Below, piece by piece: positions 1 to 9,984 of a stretch of DNA of 64,000 bases. The first letter of the stretch is position 1; each line of letters opens with the position of its first letter. The translations under genes were made by a program, and so were the position numbers. This DNA is from a bacterium BMS3Bbin05 (GTDB taxonomy: Bacteria; Nitrospirota; Thermodesulfovibrionia; Thermodesulfovibrionales; BMS3Bbin05): the NCBI GenBank assembly GCA_002897855.1, contig BDTO01000067.1, positions 1 to 64,000 of the forward strand, in the 5' to 3' direction. Below the pieces are notes generated by a model. That model was not told the DNA's origin, made no database searches, and saw nothing but the letters and a program-made list of their open reading frames with translations.

Positions 1-189
1 TTCAATTGCAACTTTTGCTTTGAAGGATGCTCCATGGTTCCTTCTGGGTCTTTTGCTCATCCTGCTGCTCCTTTCGGTCTTTTTCAGGACAATCAGCCAA
101 TTTCGGCTTCACCATTTGCCCTGTACGGGGCGATCAGACTTTGACTGAATGTCTGATACCCCAAGTTTCCTATTTTAGAGCAGCTTTTA

Positions 190-519
190 TCACTTATGCC
201 ACTGTCCAGTTTTTCCAGGCCGGCTCTCTCTTTCAACTCCCGATAAAACATTTGGTGTTTCGTCACCGTTTAAATATTCGAGTTGCAAGTCATATGGAAT
301 AAGCCTCGATAAGCTCTCTTCGAGCCCCTGCTTTTCACAAAGCCATGTAGCCAACTTACTTTCATCACCAGGCTCCATTTCAATTTCTATTGCAACATCT
401 AAATCACTATCTTTTCTATAGTCCCCTATAGCACGACTGCCAAATATATATGCTTTCGTTACCAATGGCTCAGAATCAGCCCATTGTGCAACAATATTCT
501 TGATGGACTCTATATCCAT
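190..519 (-). CDS. MNT-type nucleotidyltransferase domain protein
   Basis: GSRAIGDYRKDSDLDVAIE matches the GSRArG....SDlDlai nucleotidyltransferase motif; 109 aa. Confidence 0.75.
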   Translation of the reverse strand: MDIESIKNIVAQWADSEPLVTKAYIFGSRAIGDYRKDSDLDVAIEIEMEPGDESKLATWLCEKQGLEESLSRLIPYDLQLEYLNGDETPNVLSGVERESRPGKTGQWHK

Positions 520-685
520 AATTTCTTAGACATACTATGCAGTTTGCAATCTTCTTTTCTCGTAAGTTAATAAGTCTTATATCTGTTTTGTTACTTCTGG
601 CACCTTCAATAATTTTCTCAATAATAATGTCTGTGTTCCCATTAATACGGGTGGCTCCATTTATGATTAAAACCGTATCAGGCAT
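476..685 (-). pseudogene. Truncated NADPH-dependent FMN reductase / iron-sulfur flavoprotein N-terminus
   Basis: MPDTVLIINGATRINGNTDIIIEKIIEGARS...LREKKIANCIVC resembles the FMN-binding N-terminus, but the ORF stops at 69 aa and overlaps the MNT gene start. Confidence 0.5.
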
Positions 686-1244
686 CTGTTGTAAGTTTTA
701 TTTTTGGCTAACAATTAATATACGAATTACTTATTTCTTCCTCAATTTCTCCATACTCTATCACATTTTAGAAACATCTGCAACTCTGCGCATTGCTTCA
801 TAAAAAATCCAAACTAACCCGTCTGCGTGCTTTTACGTGCAGGCAGAAAGGTGTCGATGCCTTCGAAATGAAAACTATCCGAAAATATCAAAATAGTTTG
901 TCACTATTGCTTCCTTTTGTCCCTGAGAGGAGGAGACCATATAAGTCTGGTGCAGATTCCTCCGGCACCGTGAATATCACATCACGATGTCACAGGGCTG
1001 ACCCTATGGCCTTCCGATTGAAATTATGTTAGCGGCTGTCTGCCTCATCAATCTCAAGAAGTTTATTCACTTTGTTATATTTATATCCATAAGGTGAATA
1101 TCGTGCCTCTTGCCAGTTGCCCTCTTGCACGCCTTTGACCATGCCGGGAAATACCCATTGGTGTATCAAAAAACCGCCAGCCGGATTCCTCTAATAATTT
1201 ATTTTTATGCCTGCCTTTGCTTCTTTTGCCATAATTTATTCTCT

Positions 1245-2204
1245 CTATAATTTTTTCCATGGCCCGGGAGCTTTCCATTTTGCATTAAACTCCTCATTTC
1301 TATTAACCGCGATAAGTGGTCTAACAAGAAACCTTTCTATCTCTCCAGCCGCTGTACTCAACTTTTCCGGCACATGCTTAATATCTACCTTTTTCAAAAA
1401 GGCCTTCCATAATGTCTGGCGATCGGATTTTTCATCATAAATTTCTTCGGCAAACAATGGCTTACGTTGCGGCAAAGGAGTTTTGCGCTGTTTAAAAGTT
1501 CTTTTTAACGCTTCAACAAGTCTTAATCCATCAAAATCGAACTGACGCATCATGAGCCAAATATCATAAAAGTCTTTCATCCGGCTATTAAGAAGTCCAA
1601 GTTTTACCATAGCTTCAAATTTCTCGCTGACAACACTCTCCGCCGGATATCCTTTAAGCTTAGGTTTTGGAAAATCCAGAATGACAGGATATTCAATTAT
1701 TTTCGGCTTTGGATAAATACTATCTCCAAAGCTTATATCGGTCTGCATAGAAATACGAGAATGCTCAAGCAATCCAACGAACTTAACTCGTATTCCTTCA
1801 TAATCGGCATCTTCTTTTATTCGTTGACCTTTCACGTTTTTAGAATCAAAGATAAGACCATCGGAGACCACATCGATCTGACAAATACCCTTTATCATTT
1901 TCTCAATACTATCTATCTGGTTATCATATTGTGCTAAAAAGTCTATATCAAGGGTTGTTCTTCGTTCAGGCACATGCCATACGATAAACATCAAAGCCCC
2001 TTTAAGGATAAATTTATCCACATATTTCGACTGACTAACACGATAAAGAAATCTCTCCATACCGTAGTATTGAAGAACTTCAGAAAATGGACGGTTCGTT
2101 TCTTTTGCCTTGTTCTGAAGCCGAGCCCTGACAGATGCTTCTATATTTTTATATCTTTTTTCATACCATTGTTTCCAGTATTGGCTGAATAATCCTGACC
2201 ACAC
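1245..2204 (-). CDS. AbiEii-like nucleotidyltransferase toxin
   Basis: IEASVRARLQNKAKE...FLYRVSQSKYVDKFILKGALMF...RRTTLDIDFL is typical of AbiEii; lies directly after an AbiEi-like gene. Confidence 0.85.
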   Translation of the reverse strand: MWSGLFSQYWKQWYEKRYKNIEASVRARLQNKAKETNRPFSEVLQYYGMERFLYRVSQSKYVDKFILKGALMFIVWHVPERRTTLDIDFLAQYDNQIDSIEKMIKGICQIDVVSDGLIFDSKNVKGQRIKEDADYEGIRVKFVGLLEHSRISMQTDISFGDSIYPKPKIIEYPVILDFPKPKLKGYPAESVVSEKFEAMVKLGLLNSRMKDFYDIWLMMRQFDFDGLRLVEALKRTFKQRKTPLPQRKPLFAEEIYDEKSDRQTLWKAFLKKVDIKHVPEKLSTAAGEIERFLVRPLIAVNRNEEFNAKWKAPGPWKKL

Positions 2205-2763
2205 GGCAGATTTTAGCGTATTTCATTATATCGTATGGTTTTATGCCTTTCTCGGTAACTGCTATCTTAAGTGCATCTCTGGCAACATTTACACCTATTC
2301 TATTGCGGAACTTAAAACAGTCAGCCATGGTTTTGGCAAGACTGTAAACCCTGATTTTATGGCCTTCAGCTTGATGTACTTCAACACCGGTATTCCACGA
2401 TTTAACTGAAAAACGATAAAATCTTACGGGGGGGTATTTGATCCTGTTAGCGCGACTTCCCGCAGGTATAGCAATATCTACGTATTTAGGTATCTCGTTT
2501 GTTACTTCATGAAAAGAAAGGGCGGATACAAGACAAACGATCCCTCTTGGCGCCTGAAGAGAAGCAATAACAAGATCGGGATACGGACCAAGTGTATAAT
2601 GAGTCATCCGGTAAAGTCCCCTGGCAATTTTCTCTATTTTACCTTTTTTCTCAAGCGCTCTAAGCGTGTCCGGATGAAACCCCGCTTTTATAATTGAAGA
2701 AAACCGGGCAATTCCATCATGTTTTTTGAAATAGTCGATCATTCTTTTTGTTTTTTGTTCCAT
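2161..2763 (-). CDS. AbiEi-like antitoxin / transcriptional regulator
   Basis: N-terminal wHTH (IDYFKKHDGIARFSSIIKAGFHPDTLRALEKKGKIEKIARGLYR) and AbiEi C-terminal domain; start moved to MEQKTKR after an AGGAG-like site. Confidence 0.8.
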   Translation of the reverse strand: MEQKTKRMIDYFKKHDGIARFSSIIKAGFHPDTLRALEKKGKIEKIARGLYRMTHYTLGPYPDLVIASLQAPRGIVCLVSALSFHEVTNEIPKYVDIAIPAGSRANRIKYPPVRFYRFSVKSWNTGVEVHQAEGHKIRVYSLAKTMADCFKFRNRIGVNVARDALKIAVTEKGIKPYDIMKYAKICRVVRIIQPILETMV

Positions 2764-3204
2764 AAGCTCTCCGTATAAAGTATCACTACTTATAAACAAA
2801 TATATACATTTTATACGAATATGTCAAGATGCCGAATTGCCTCATCAAAAATCTTTCCCAAAGGGAATCGTTGCCTCAAAAAAGAAATCTTGACGAAAAA
2901 TAGTCTCCTGAAGAAAGCAGCGGCAATTCCTGCCCCGGGGATATCAGAAGAAGGCATGGATAGCAGGAAAGATAGTGATAGGGATTGATAGCATCAGGTG
3001 AGGGGTTCCTGAAAAATCAAAGTTTTTGGGGGAAGAGCGGTATTGGATAAGCAAAGCCTTAAAGACTATTCTGTTGACGGTCTGTTGACGGTTTTGATAA
3101 CCCATTGCAATTAAAAGGAAAAATTGCATTTAAAACCTTTACCCCTTGATTTTACCGGTTTTTTAAAAATGAGGCTAAGTTATTGATTTTAAAAGGTAAA
3201 ATTA

Positions 3205-3279
3205 TGGTAGGCGCGGACGGTTTCGAACCGTCGACTTCTACCACGTCAAGGTAGCGCTCTCCCCCTGAGCTACGCGCCT
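3205..3279 (-). tRNA. tRNA-Val (anticodon GAC)
   Basis: Hand-folded cloverleaf AGGCGCG TA GCTC..GAGC G CTACC TTGACGT GGTAG AAGTC GACGG TTCGAAA CCGTC CGCGCCT ACCA; 7-bp acceptor stem, CCA encoded. Confidence 0.95.
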
Positions 3280-3468
3280 GTTCAACAGAAGAAATGCAGA
3301 CTTAAATTTACAATTATGACCCAAAGTTTGTCAAGCGAGCGATGGATAAGGCAGGGATTGAGGATTAGCGGACGAAGACCAAATGCGTTTGAACCGGATG
3401 GATAATTTAAGTTATAGTAAAGAGTTTAAACAGGACTATAAATCAGAAACCATCTACAACACTTAAAA

Positions 3469-5976
3469 ATGCAGGACTTTATCGTTATAAAGGGAGCAAG
3501 GGAACACAACCTTAAGAATATAAGTGTAAATATTCCGAGAGACAGAATTGTTGTTATTACCGGCCCCTCAGGGTCCGGGAAGTCATCTCTTGCAATAGAT
3601 ACAATATATGCGGAAGGCCAGAGGCGTTATGTGGAGAGCCTCTCTTCATATGCCAGGCAGTTCATCGGAGAACTGCAGAAACCCGAGGTAGATCTCATAG
3701 AAGGTCTTTCTCCATCCATCGCAATTGACCAGAAAACAATATCACAAAGTCCGAGATCAACTGTCGGCACTATAACCGATATCTATAATTACCTGCGCGT
3801 CCTATACACCCATGCCGGGAAGGCTCACTGCCATAACTGCGGATCCGAGATAACATCACAGGATACAAAAACCATTATTGAAAACATAATGTCCCTGCCC
3901 GATGGAACCAGAATTCAGCTCCTCGTTTCTGTAATCCGTGAAAGAAAGGGTGAACACAGAAAATTGATCGAATCGCTCAGGCGTGAGGGCTTTGTCAGGG
4001 CAAGAATAGATGGTAATCTGAGAGACCTCTCTGATGATATAAAGCTCAGGAAGGGCGTACGCCACAATATTGAAGTAGTTGTAGACAGGCTCATACTCAA
4101 AACAGGCTTCGAGAGGAAACTGAAGAATTCGCTCGAGATCGCGTTTCGGCACGGAGATACCATAAACATTAATCTTGTTGACAAAAAAAAGGATATAATA
4201 TTAAGCAGGAGTTTTTCCTGTCCCGAATGCGGCACTTCATATCCGGAAATGACCCACCGTCTCTTCTCTTTTAACAGCAGGATTGGCGCATGCCCCAAAT
4301 GTAACGGCCTGGGATATCTGCATTCCCGGGATAGCAAAATAACCTGTGACCTGTGTATGGGCATGAGGCTTCGAAAAGAAGCGCTGGCAGTAAAAATTGA
4401 TAAGCTTAATATCATGGAGCTTTCCGGTCTCTCACTGAAGGAAGCTTCGGCATTCATTGATAACCTGAGTTTCCCGGATAGAACCAGATTTATTGTAAGA
4501 CGTGTTATCAGGGAGATTAAGGAAAAGCTGGCATTCCTCCGAAATGTAGGTGTCGATTACCTTTCACTGGACAGGCTGGTGGCCACTCTATCAGGTGGAG
4601 AAGCGCAGAGAGTCAGGCTTGCGCACCAACTCGGGTCTTCCCTGACCGGCGTATTATATGTACTTGATGAACCCAGCATAGGACTTCACCCTGCCGACTG
4701 TTCACGGCTTATAAATACTCTTTACAGGATAAGAGACGCCGGCAATTCTGTTCTGATTGTTGAACATGACGAGGATACTATAAGATCGGCAGACCATGTA
4801 ATAGATATGGGTCCGGGGGGCGGGTTTCACGGAGGGCGGATCGTCGCTACAGGACCGGCTGATTTACTGGCCAAAAATCCCCAATCTATTACCGGCAGAT
4901 TCCTTTCAGGACAACTATCGATTCCCATACCTGAAGACCGCAGGAAACCTGTTGACTTTCTTGAAATCAGAGGCGCTTCCGCGTTTAACCTGAAAAACAT
5001 CGATGCAAGAATCCCCCTTGGCGTGTTAACATGCATCACCGGGGTCTCCGGATCCGGCAAAAGCACTCTCGTTTTTGAAGTAATTTACAAGGCCCTTTCC
5101 AAAACCCACGCGGAGGAGGAAGTCTCAGCACGGACATATAAAAGCCTTAAAGGCGCCGATAAAATCAACAAGATGGTCTGTGTAGACCAGTCACCTCTGG
5201 GGAAAACCACCCGTTCCAATCCTGCAACCTATACAGGGCTGCTGACCTATATAAGAGAACTCTTTGCAATGCTGCCTGAGTCAAAAATTAGGGGATATAC
5301 AGCATCGAGATTCAGTTTCAATGTAAAAGGCGGCAGGTGTGAAGACTGCCAGGGGGCGGGAATTACCAAATACGAAATGCACTTTCTGCCTGATGTATAT
5401 GCTACATGTAAAACATGTAAAGGCACGAGATTCAATGCGCAAACGCTTGCAATCAAATATAAAGATAAATCAATCTCAGATGTACTGAACTTGACAATGG
5501 CCGAGGCGCTGGATTTTTTCAGGGCTATACCAAAATTGAAACAGAGGCTATATCTTCTGAATGAGATCGGTCTTGGATACATAAAACTCGGCCAACCGGC
5601 TGTTACGCTTTCAGGAGGTGAGGCACAGAGGATAAAACTGTCAAGGGAACTCTCAAAGAAATCATCAGGAGGTGCTCTGTATATACTGGACGAACCGACA
5701 ACAGGGCTTCATTTTGTTGACATTGATAAATTGTTGCGCGTTATGAACAGACTTGTAGATATGGGAAATACTGTTTTGGTTATAGAACACAATCCTGATA
5801 TAATAAAGAATGCTGACTATATTATTGATCTCGGTCCCGGGGGTGGACATGACGGCGGAAGGATTATGGCGGAAGGGACTCCTGAATCTGTAGCCGGGGT
5901 ACAGAAGTCTATTACCGGCAACTTCCTTAGAAACAAATATTTTGCCAATTCTATACGGGCTGTTGCCCAGATATGA
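3469..5976 (+). CDS. uvrA: Excinuclease ABC subunit A, shortened (835 aa), insertion domain apparently missing
   Basis: Two Walker A ([18 protein letters not shown]), two LSGGEAQR signatures, zinc modules, UvrB-binding region present. Confidence 0.95.
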   Translation: MQDFIVIKGAREHNLKNISVNIPRDRIVVITGPSGSGKSSLAIDTIYAEGQRRYVESLSSYARQFIGELQKPEVDLIEGLSPSIAIDQKTISQSPRSTVGTITDIYNYLRVLYTHAGKAHCHNCGSEITSQDTKTIIENIMSLPDGTRIQLLVSVIRERKGEHRKLIESLRREGFVRARIDGNLRDLSDDIKLRKGVRHNIEVVVDRLILKTGFERKLKNSLEIAFRHGDTININLVDKKKDIILSRSFSCPECGTSYPEMTHRLFSFNSRIGACPKCNGLGYLHSRDSKITCDLCMGMRLRKEALAVKIDKLNIMELSGLSLKEASAFIDNLSFPDRTRFIVRRVIREIKEKLAFLRNVGVDYLSLDRLVATLSGGEAQRVRLAHQLGSSLTGVLYVLDEPSIGLHPADCSRLINTLYRIRDAGNSVLIVEHDEDTIRSADHVIDMGPGGGFHGGRIVATGPADLLAKNPQSITGRFLSGQLSIPIPEDRRKPVDFLEIRGASAFNLKNIDARIPLGVLTCITGVSGSGKSTLVFEVIYKALSKTHAEEEVSARTYKSLKGADKINKMVCVDQSPLGKTTRSNPATYTGLLTYIRELFAMLPESKIRGYTASRFSFNVKGGRCEDCQGAGITKYEMHFLPDVYATCKTCKGTRFNAQTLAIKYKDKSISDVLNLTMAEALDFFRAIPKLKQRLYLLNEIGLGYIKLGQPAVTLSGGEAQRIKLSRELSKKSSGGALYILDEPTTGLHFVDIDKLLRVMNRLVDMGNTVLVIEHNPDIIKNADYIIDLGPGGGHDGGRIMAEGTPESVAGVQKSITGNFLRNKYFANSIRAVAQI

Positions 5977-6132
5977 AAATGCCCTTACTGTCATTCTGAA
6001 TCCCGAATTAAGTTCGGGAAATCTAATAAAAATAATGAGGTACGAGATACTGAAACAAAATCAGCACATGGTTCAGAGCCTGCCCTGAATTTATTTCAGG
6101 GGTGACAATTTATGGTTTGGGCAACAACCCGT
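5955..6132. repeat. MITE-like palindromic element, family A copy 1
   Basis: Terminal inverted repeat ACGGGCTGTTGCCCA ... TGGGCAACAACCCGT; inverted relative at 56625-56784. Confidence 0.8.
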
Positions 6133-6162
6133 TTAGATTTGAATGCATCCTGAAAGGATAAA

Positions 6163-7203
6163 ATGCATATGAAGAAAAAATTTATTGCTTTAATCGCTGT
6201 TCTATCAATCTTCCCGGCTCTCTTTTCCTGCAATCTGGGCAAGGAAAAAATATATAAAGACTCAAAAATCGCTATGGATACTATCGTTACGATAAATATT
6301 GTCAGCAACTCAAAGAAAAATGCGCGTTTAGCAGCCAGCAAGGCATTTGGAGAAATAGAGAGACTCTCCTCACTGATAAACTTTTACTCCGATGGAAGTG
6401 AGCTTTCAAAGATTAACAGGAATGCGGGAAAGAAACCGGTCCATGTTTCTCCGGAAACAATGGACCTCATTAAAGATTCTATTGTGGTTGCAAAAAAAAG
6501 CGGCGGGGCATTCGATCCCACTATAGGCGCAATCTCGGTTCTCTGGGATTTCCAGAAAAAACTCATACCAGGCAAAAGAGATATATCCAAACGATTAAAA
6601 TTGGTCTCATACAAAAATATAATAATAAACGAAAAAAAACAGACAGTCTATCTGAGGAAAAAGGGAATGATGATCGACCTGGGGGGTATTGCAAAAGGTT
6701 ATGCCGCAGACCGGGCAATCGATATACTTTCATCTTCCGGGATAAAGGCAGCCATGGTATCTGTTGCCGGCGATATAAGGGCTTACGGCCTGAAACCAGA
6801 CGGGAAACCCTGGATGGTCGGTATAAGAGACCCGAGGCCGGTTTCAGCTACCGAAAATATTCTCGCCGCATTACCTCTCAAAAATATGGCCATATCAACG
6901 TCGGGTGATTACCAGAGATTTTTTATAAAAGATGGCGTAAGATATCACCACCTTCTCATACCATGGACGGGGATGCCGGCAGGAGGCTGCCAAAGTGTAA
7001 GCGTCATAGCAGACAAAGCTGTAATAACGGACTCCTTTGCTACGGCTGTATTCATACTCGGTCCTGAGAAAGGCATGAGATTACTTGAGAAAATGGGTTA
7101 CGGCGGGGTAATAGTCGATTATTATGGCCGAGTCCATATTACAGAAGGGATAAAAGATAAAATTGAGATTAAGAGACCTGAAAGGAAAAATCACTCCGGC
7201 TGA
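6163..7203 (+). CDS. apbE: FAD:protein FMN transferase (ApbE family lipoprotein)
   Basis: Lipobox LFSC; MDTIVTI, FDPTIG, DLGGIAKGYAAD, AVITDSFATAVFILG motifs. Confidence 0.9.
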   Translation: MHMKKKFIALIAVLSIFPALFSCNLGKEKIYKDSKIAMDTIVTINIVSNSKKNARLAASKAFGEIERLSSLINFYSDGSELSKINRNAGKKPVHVSPETMDLIKDSIVVAKKSGGAFDPTIGAISVLWDFQKKLIPGKRDISKRLKLVSYKNIIINEKKQTVYLRKKGMMIDLGGIAKGYAADRAIDILSSSGIKAAMVSVAGDIRAYGLKPDGKPWMVGIRDPRPVSATENILAALPLKNMAISTSGDYQRFFIKDGVRYHHLLIPWTGMPAGGCQSVSVIADKAVITDSFATAVFILGPEKGMRLLEKMGYGGVIVDYYGRVHITEGIKDKIEIKRPERKNHSG

Positions 7204-7552
7204 TGTCATCCTGCTTTTCTTACTTTTGGCAATATCCATATCCGGTCTGATATTCATCGACAATGTTATGCCCCAGGGAACGGAAGTAATCATTGATGTT
7301 AATGGGAAACAGGTATACATGCTGCCGCTTAATACTGATAAGAGTGTAAAAGTAAAAGGTCCCCTGGGTGATACTCTTGTTGAAATCAGGGATGGCAAGG
7401 TGAGGATAACCGAATCTCCCTGTCCCAACAAGATATGCATTAAACAGGGCTGGATAAAAAGAGGCGCCATAGTCTGTCTTCCCAACAGGATTGTGGTAAG
7501 AGTTAATAGTACTAAAGACGGTAACCGGAAAGTCGATGCTATCACAGGATAA
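7163..7552 (+). CDS. NusG domain II-containing protein
   Basis: N-terminal TM then ..VRITESPCPNKICIKQGWI..GAIVCLPNRIVV, typical of NusG-II proteins beside Gx transporters. Confidence 0.8.
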   Translation: MRLRDLKGKITPADVILLFLLLAISISGLIFIDNVMPQGTEVIIDVNGKQVYMLPLNTDKSVKVKGPLGDTLVEIRDGKVRITESPCPNKICIKQGWIKRGAIVCLPNRIVVRVNSTKDGNRKVDAITG

Positions 7553-8072
7553 CCTGAGGCTGGCACTCCTGTCAGCATATGCCATTGCTATACATGGATT
7601 CGAAAAATTAATACCTACACCAATACCATGGCTGCGTTTCGGTCTTGCCAATATAATCACTCTCACCGCCATGGTAATGTACGGATTCAGGGCAGGCATG
7701 ACTATTACTCTCATAAGGGTAACCGTTGGCTCTTTCTTCACCGGAACATTCCTCGGACCGGCCTTTCTTCTCAGTTTTGGTGCCGGCGTTGTCAGCACAA
7801 CTTCTATGGGGATAGTCATTAAGCTGATGCCCCGGGTATTCAGTCCTGTCGGGATAAGCCTGATTGGAGCGATGTTCCATAACATTACCCAGCTCCTTCT
7901 CGCGTACATAGTCTTTATTAAACGAATCGAAGTGGTTATAATATTAACTCCCATTATTCTTATCATAGGGATATTAACAGGGGTAATGAACGGAATCGTG
8001 TCCGGAATGCTTATCACCGGTCTGAACAAATACAGAAGCAATGATGTTAATGATGTTATAGTAAATCCATAG
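7536..8072 (+). CDS. Gx transporter family / heptaprenyl diphosphate synthase component I-like membrane protein
   Basis: [50 protein letters not shown]; hydrophobic; neighbour of NusG-II gene. Confidence 0.8.
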   Translation: MLSQDNLRLALLSAYAIAIHGFEKLIPTPIPWLRFGLANIITLTAMVMYGFRAGMTITLIRVTVGSFFTGTFLGPAFLLSFGAGVVSTTSMGIVIKLMPRVFSPVGISLIGAMFHNITQLLLAYIVFIKRIEVVIILTPIILIIGILTGVMNGIVSGMLITGLNKYRSNDVNDVIVNP

Positions 8073-8101
8073 CGTTCCGGTTGCAGGAGGTTGAGATTAT
8101 C

Positions 8102-8293
8102 ATGGATTTGAAATGTCCCGTCTGCCATAAGTCGACCAGGTGGAAAGACAATAAATGGAGGCCCTTCTGCTCTGAAAGATGTAAATTGATCGATCTTGGA
8201 GAATGGGCAACAGAAGGCTATTTAATTCGAGGAGAAAACGATTCAACCTGGAGCGAGGATAACCAGGGGATAAAGGAGGATAATACCACATGA
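8102..8293 (+). CDS. yacG: DNA gyrase inhibitor YacG-like zinc protein
   Basis: [31 protein letters not shown] motif. Confidence 0.85.
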   Translation: MDLKCPVCHKSTRWKDNKWRPFCSERCKLIDLGEWATEGYLIRGENDSTWSEDNQGIKEDNTT

Positions 8294-9093
8294 TTAATGT
8301 TGCAATAGCAGGAGTTGCCGGAAGGATGAGCGGCCGCATAGCTTCGCTTGCACATAACCACCCCGAAATAAAAATAGTAGGAGCATTTGAGAGGAGCGGA
8401 CACAAAAAAACAGGCGAAGACATAGGCAAAATTATTGGATCGGAAGACACGGGAGTCATGATAACAGACAGGATTGATGATGCGATAAAGGATGCCGATG
8501 TGGTTATAGATTTCACATCCAGACTCTCTACATTAAGCGACCTAAGAAAATGTTCCGACATGAAAAAGGCGATGGTTACCGGGACTACCGGTTTTACTGA
8601 AGATGATATAAAGGAAATAAGGGCGCTGGCAAAGAACATCCCCTGTGTATTGGCGCCGAACATGTCGGTCGGGATTAACCTCCTTTTCAAAATTCTGAAG
8701 GAAGTCGCAATTACACTGGGAGACAACTACGATGTTGAGATCATCGAGGCACACCACAGAATGAAAAAAGACGCCCCGAGCGGAACCGCTCTGAAAATGG
8801 CAAATATAATAGCAGAAACGCTCGGCATGGACATTAATGAAGCCGCGGTCTATGCAAGGAAAGGCCTCATTGGCGAGAGAAAGAAAAAAGAGATAGGCAT
8901 ACAGAGCATCAGGGCGGGAGATATAGTTGGTGAACACACTGTTATGTTCGCCACCATGGGCGAAAGGATTGAAATCTCGCACAAGGCATCAAGCAGGGAT
9001 ACATTTGCAAAAGGGGCAATCCGTGCTGCCTTATGGGCATATGGAAAAGAGCCGGGTCTTTATGATATGCTTGATGTACTGGGTTTGAAGTAA
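8290..9093 (+). CDS. dapB: 4-hydroxy-tetrahydrodipicolinate reductase
   Basis: [65 protein letters not shown]. Confidence 0.95.
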   Translation: MINVAIAGVAGRMSGRIASLAHNHPEIKIVGAFERSGHKKTGEDIGKIIGSEDTGVMITDRIDDAIKDADVVIDFTSRLSTLSDLRKCSDMKKAMVTGTTGFTEDDIKEIRALAKNIPCVLAPNMSVGINLLFKILKEVAITLGDNYDVEIIEAHHRMKKDAPSGTALKMANIIAETLGMDINEAAVYARKGLIGERKKKEIGIQSIRAGDIVGEHTVMFATMGERIEISHKASSRDTFAKGAIRAALWAYGKEPGLYDMLDVLGLK

Positions 9094-9201
9094 AAGCAAT
9101 TTATTGCCGCGGAGTACCCGGAAAGATAAACTCCTTATTTGCCATTCTGTATTGCGAAATGACAAATAATAAATAACTAATGGTAAATACTTTCTACTAT
9201 T

Positions 9202-9687
9202 TTAGCCCTCTACTATCGAATATTCTTCCCACATAAACCAGTTACCGGTATCGTTGAGAAAAGCAGAAGTATTTGCAAGTATTTTATAGTGTTTGTTTTC
9301 TTCATATGCAAGCCTCTCAAAGAGGGCATTCTCTTTGTCACCCTCGGTCTCCGAAGCAGCCTTTACGTAAAAATCAAACCCCTCTTTTTCCATATCCATG
9401 GCAATTTTAATCGCATTCTTTTCGTCGGAAGTAGCGGTTATTCTCTCCATCGTTTCATCCTTCAGTGTCTGGAAAACCGTCCTTATCTCTTCGGTCGGTT
9501 CGCCGGTTTTTATTACAACATCAGCGGTCTTGAAGATTTTATTAAGCATATCCAGGTGTCTTCTTTCATCCTCGACAAAAGATAAAAACATCTTTTTACC
9601 AAAAGGGTGCTCACACTTGCCGGCTGCCTCTTCGTAAAACTTTATTGCATCGGTCTCCATCCTGATTGCAGTATTAATAGCGCTCAT
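9202..9687 (-). CDS. Rubrerythrin/ferritin-like diiron protein without rubredoxin domain
   Basis: E..AIKFYEEAA..(E)DERRHLDML...MEKEGFDFYVKAA...AYEENKHYKIL; start moved to MSAINTA after GGAGG. Confidence 0.8.
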   Translation of the reverse strand: MSAINTAIRMETDAIKFYEEAAGKCEHPFGKKMFLSFVEDERRHLDMLNKIFKTADVVIKTGEPTEEIRTVFQTLKDETMERITATSDEKNAIKIAMDMEKEGFDFYVKAASETEGDKENALFERLAYEENKHYKILANTSAFLNDTGNWFMWEEYSIVEG

Positions 9688-9755
9688 AATGCCTCCTTTA
9701 ATATAGAATGTCAATATCTTAATTATAATACAAATCCGCAAAGGATATTACCAGT

Positions 9756-9784
9756 TTGAAATGAAAAACACTACAGGTTATAAT
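9756..9784 (+). promoter_or_regulatory. sigma70-like promoter TTGAAA-17 bp-TATAAT
   Basis: TTGAAA 9756-9761, TATAAT 9779-9784, 17-bp spacer; ATG at 9793. Confidence 0.6.
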
Positions 9785-9792
9785 TAACCATT

Positions 9793-9957
9793 ATGTCGGC
9801 TCGAAAGAGGATCAGAAAAAAGAGACCCCGGCTTCCTGTGGAGGCAGTATTAAAGAGCGGAAGCAGACCCCTTACAACAAAGAAAGGCAAAAAAGGCTAT
9901 AACAGGAAACAGATGAAACGCTTATTAAGGTCTTTATTCAATGAAAACCTGCCCTGA
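9793..9957 (+). CDS. Small very basic protein (54 aa), possibly ArfA-like
   Basis: MSARKRIRKKRPRLPVEAVLKSGSRPLTTKKGKKGYNRKQMKRLLRSLFNENLP; below the ORF-track cutoff; preceded by a near-consensus promoter. Confidence 0.5.
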   Translation: MSARKRIRKKRPRLPVEAVLKSGSRPLTTKKGKKGYNRKQMKRLLRSLFNENLP

Positions 9958-9984
9958 TACAAAATCGTTTTCAATCATAAATAA

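Noticed and set aside
3075-3100. Short direct repeat ctgttgacggtctgttgacggtt
   Set aside because: Only two short units, no wider pattern; likely slippage.
7220-8128. 302-aa minus-strand ORF over the NusG-II/Gx transporter genes
   Set aside because: Antisense shadow; plus-strand genes match known families.
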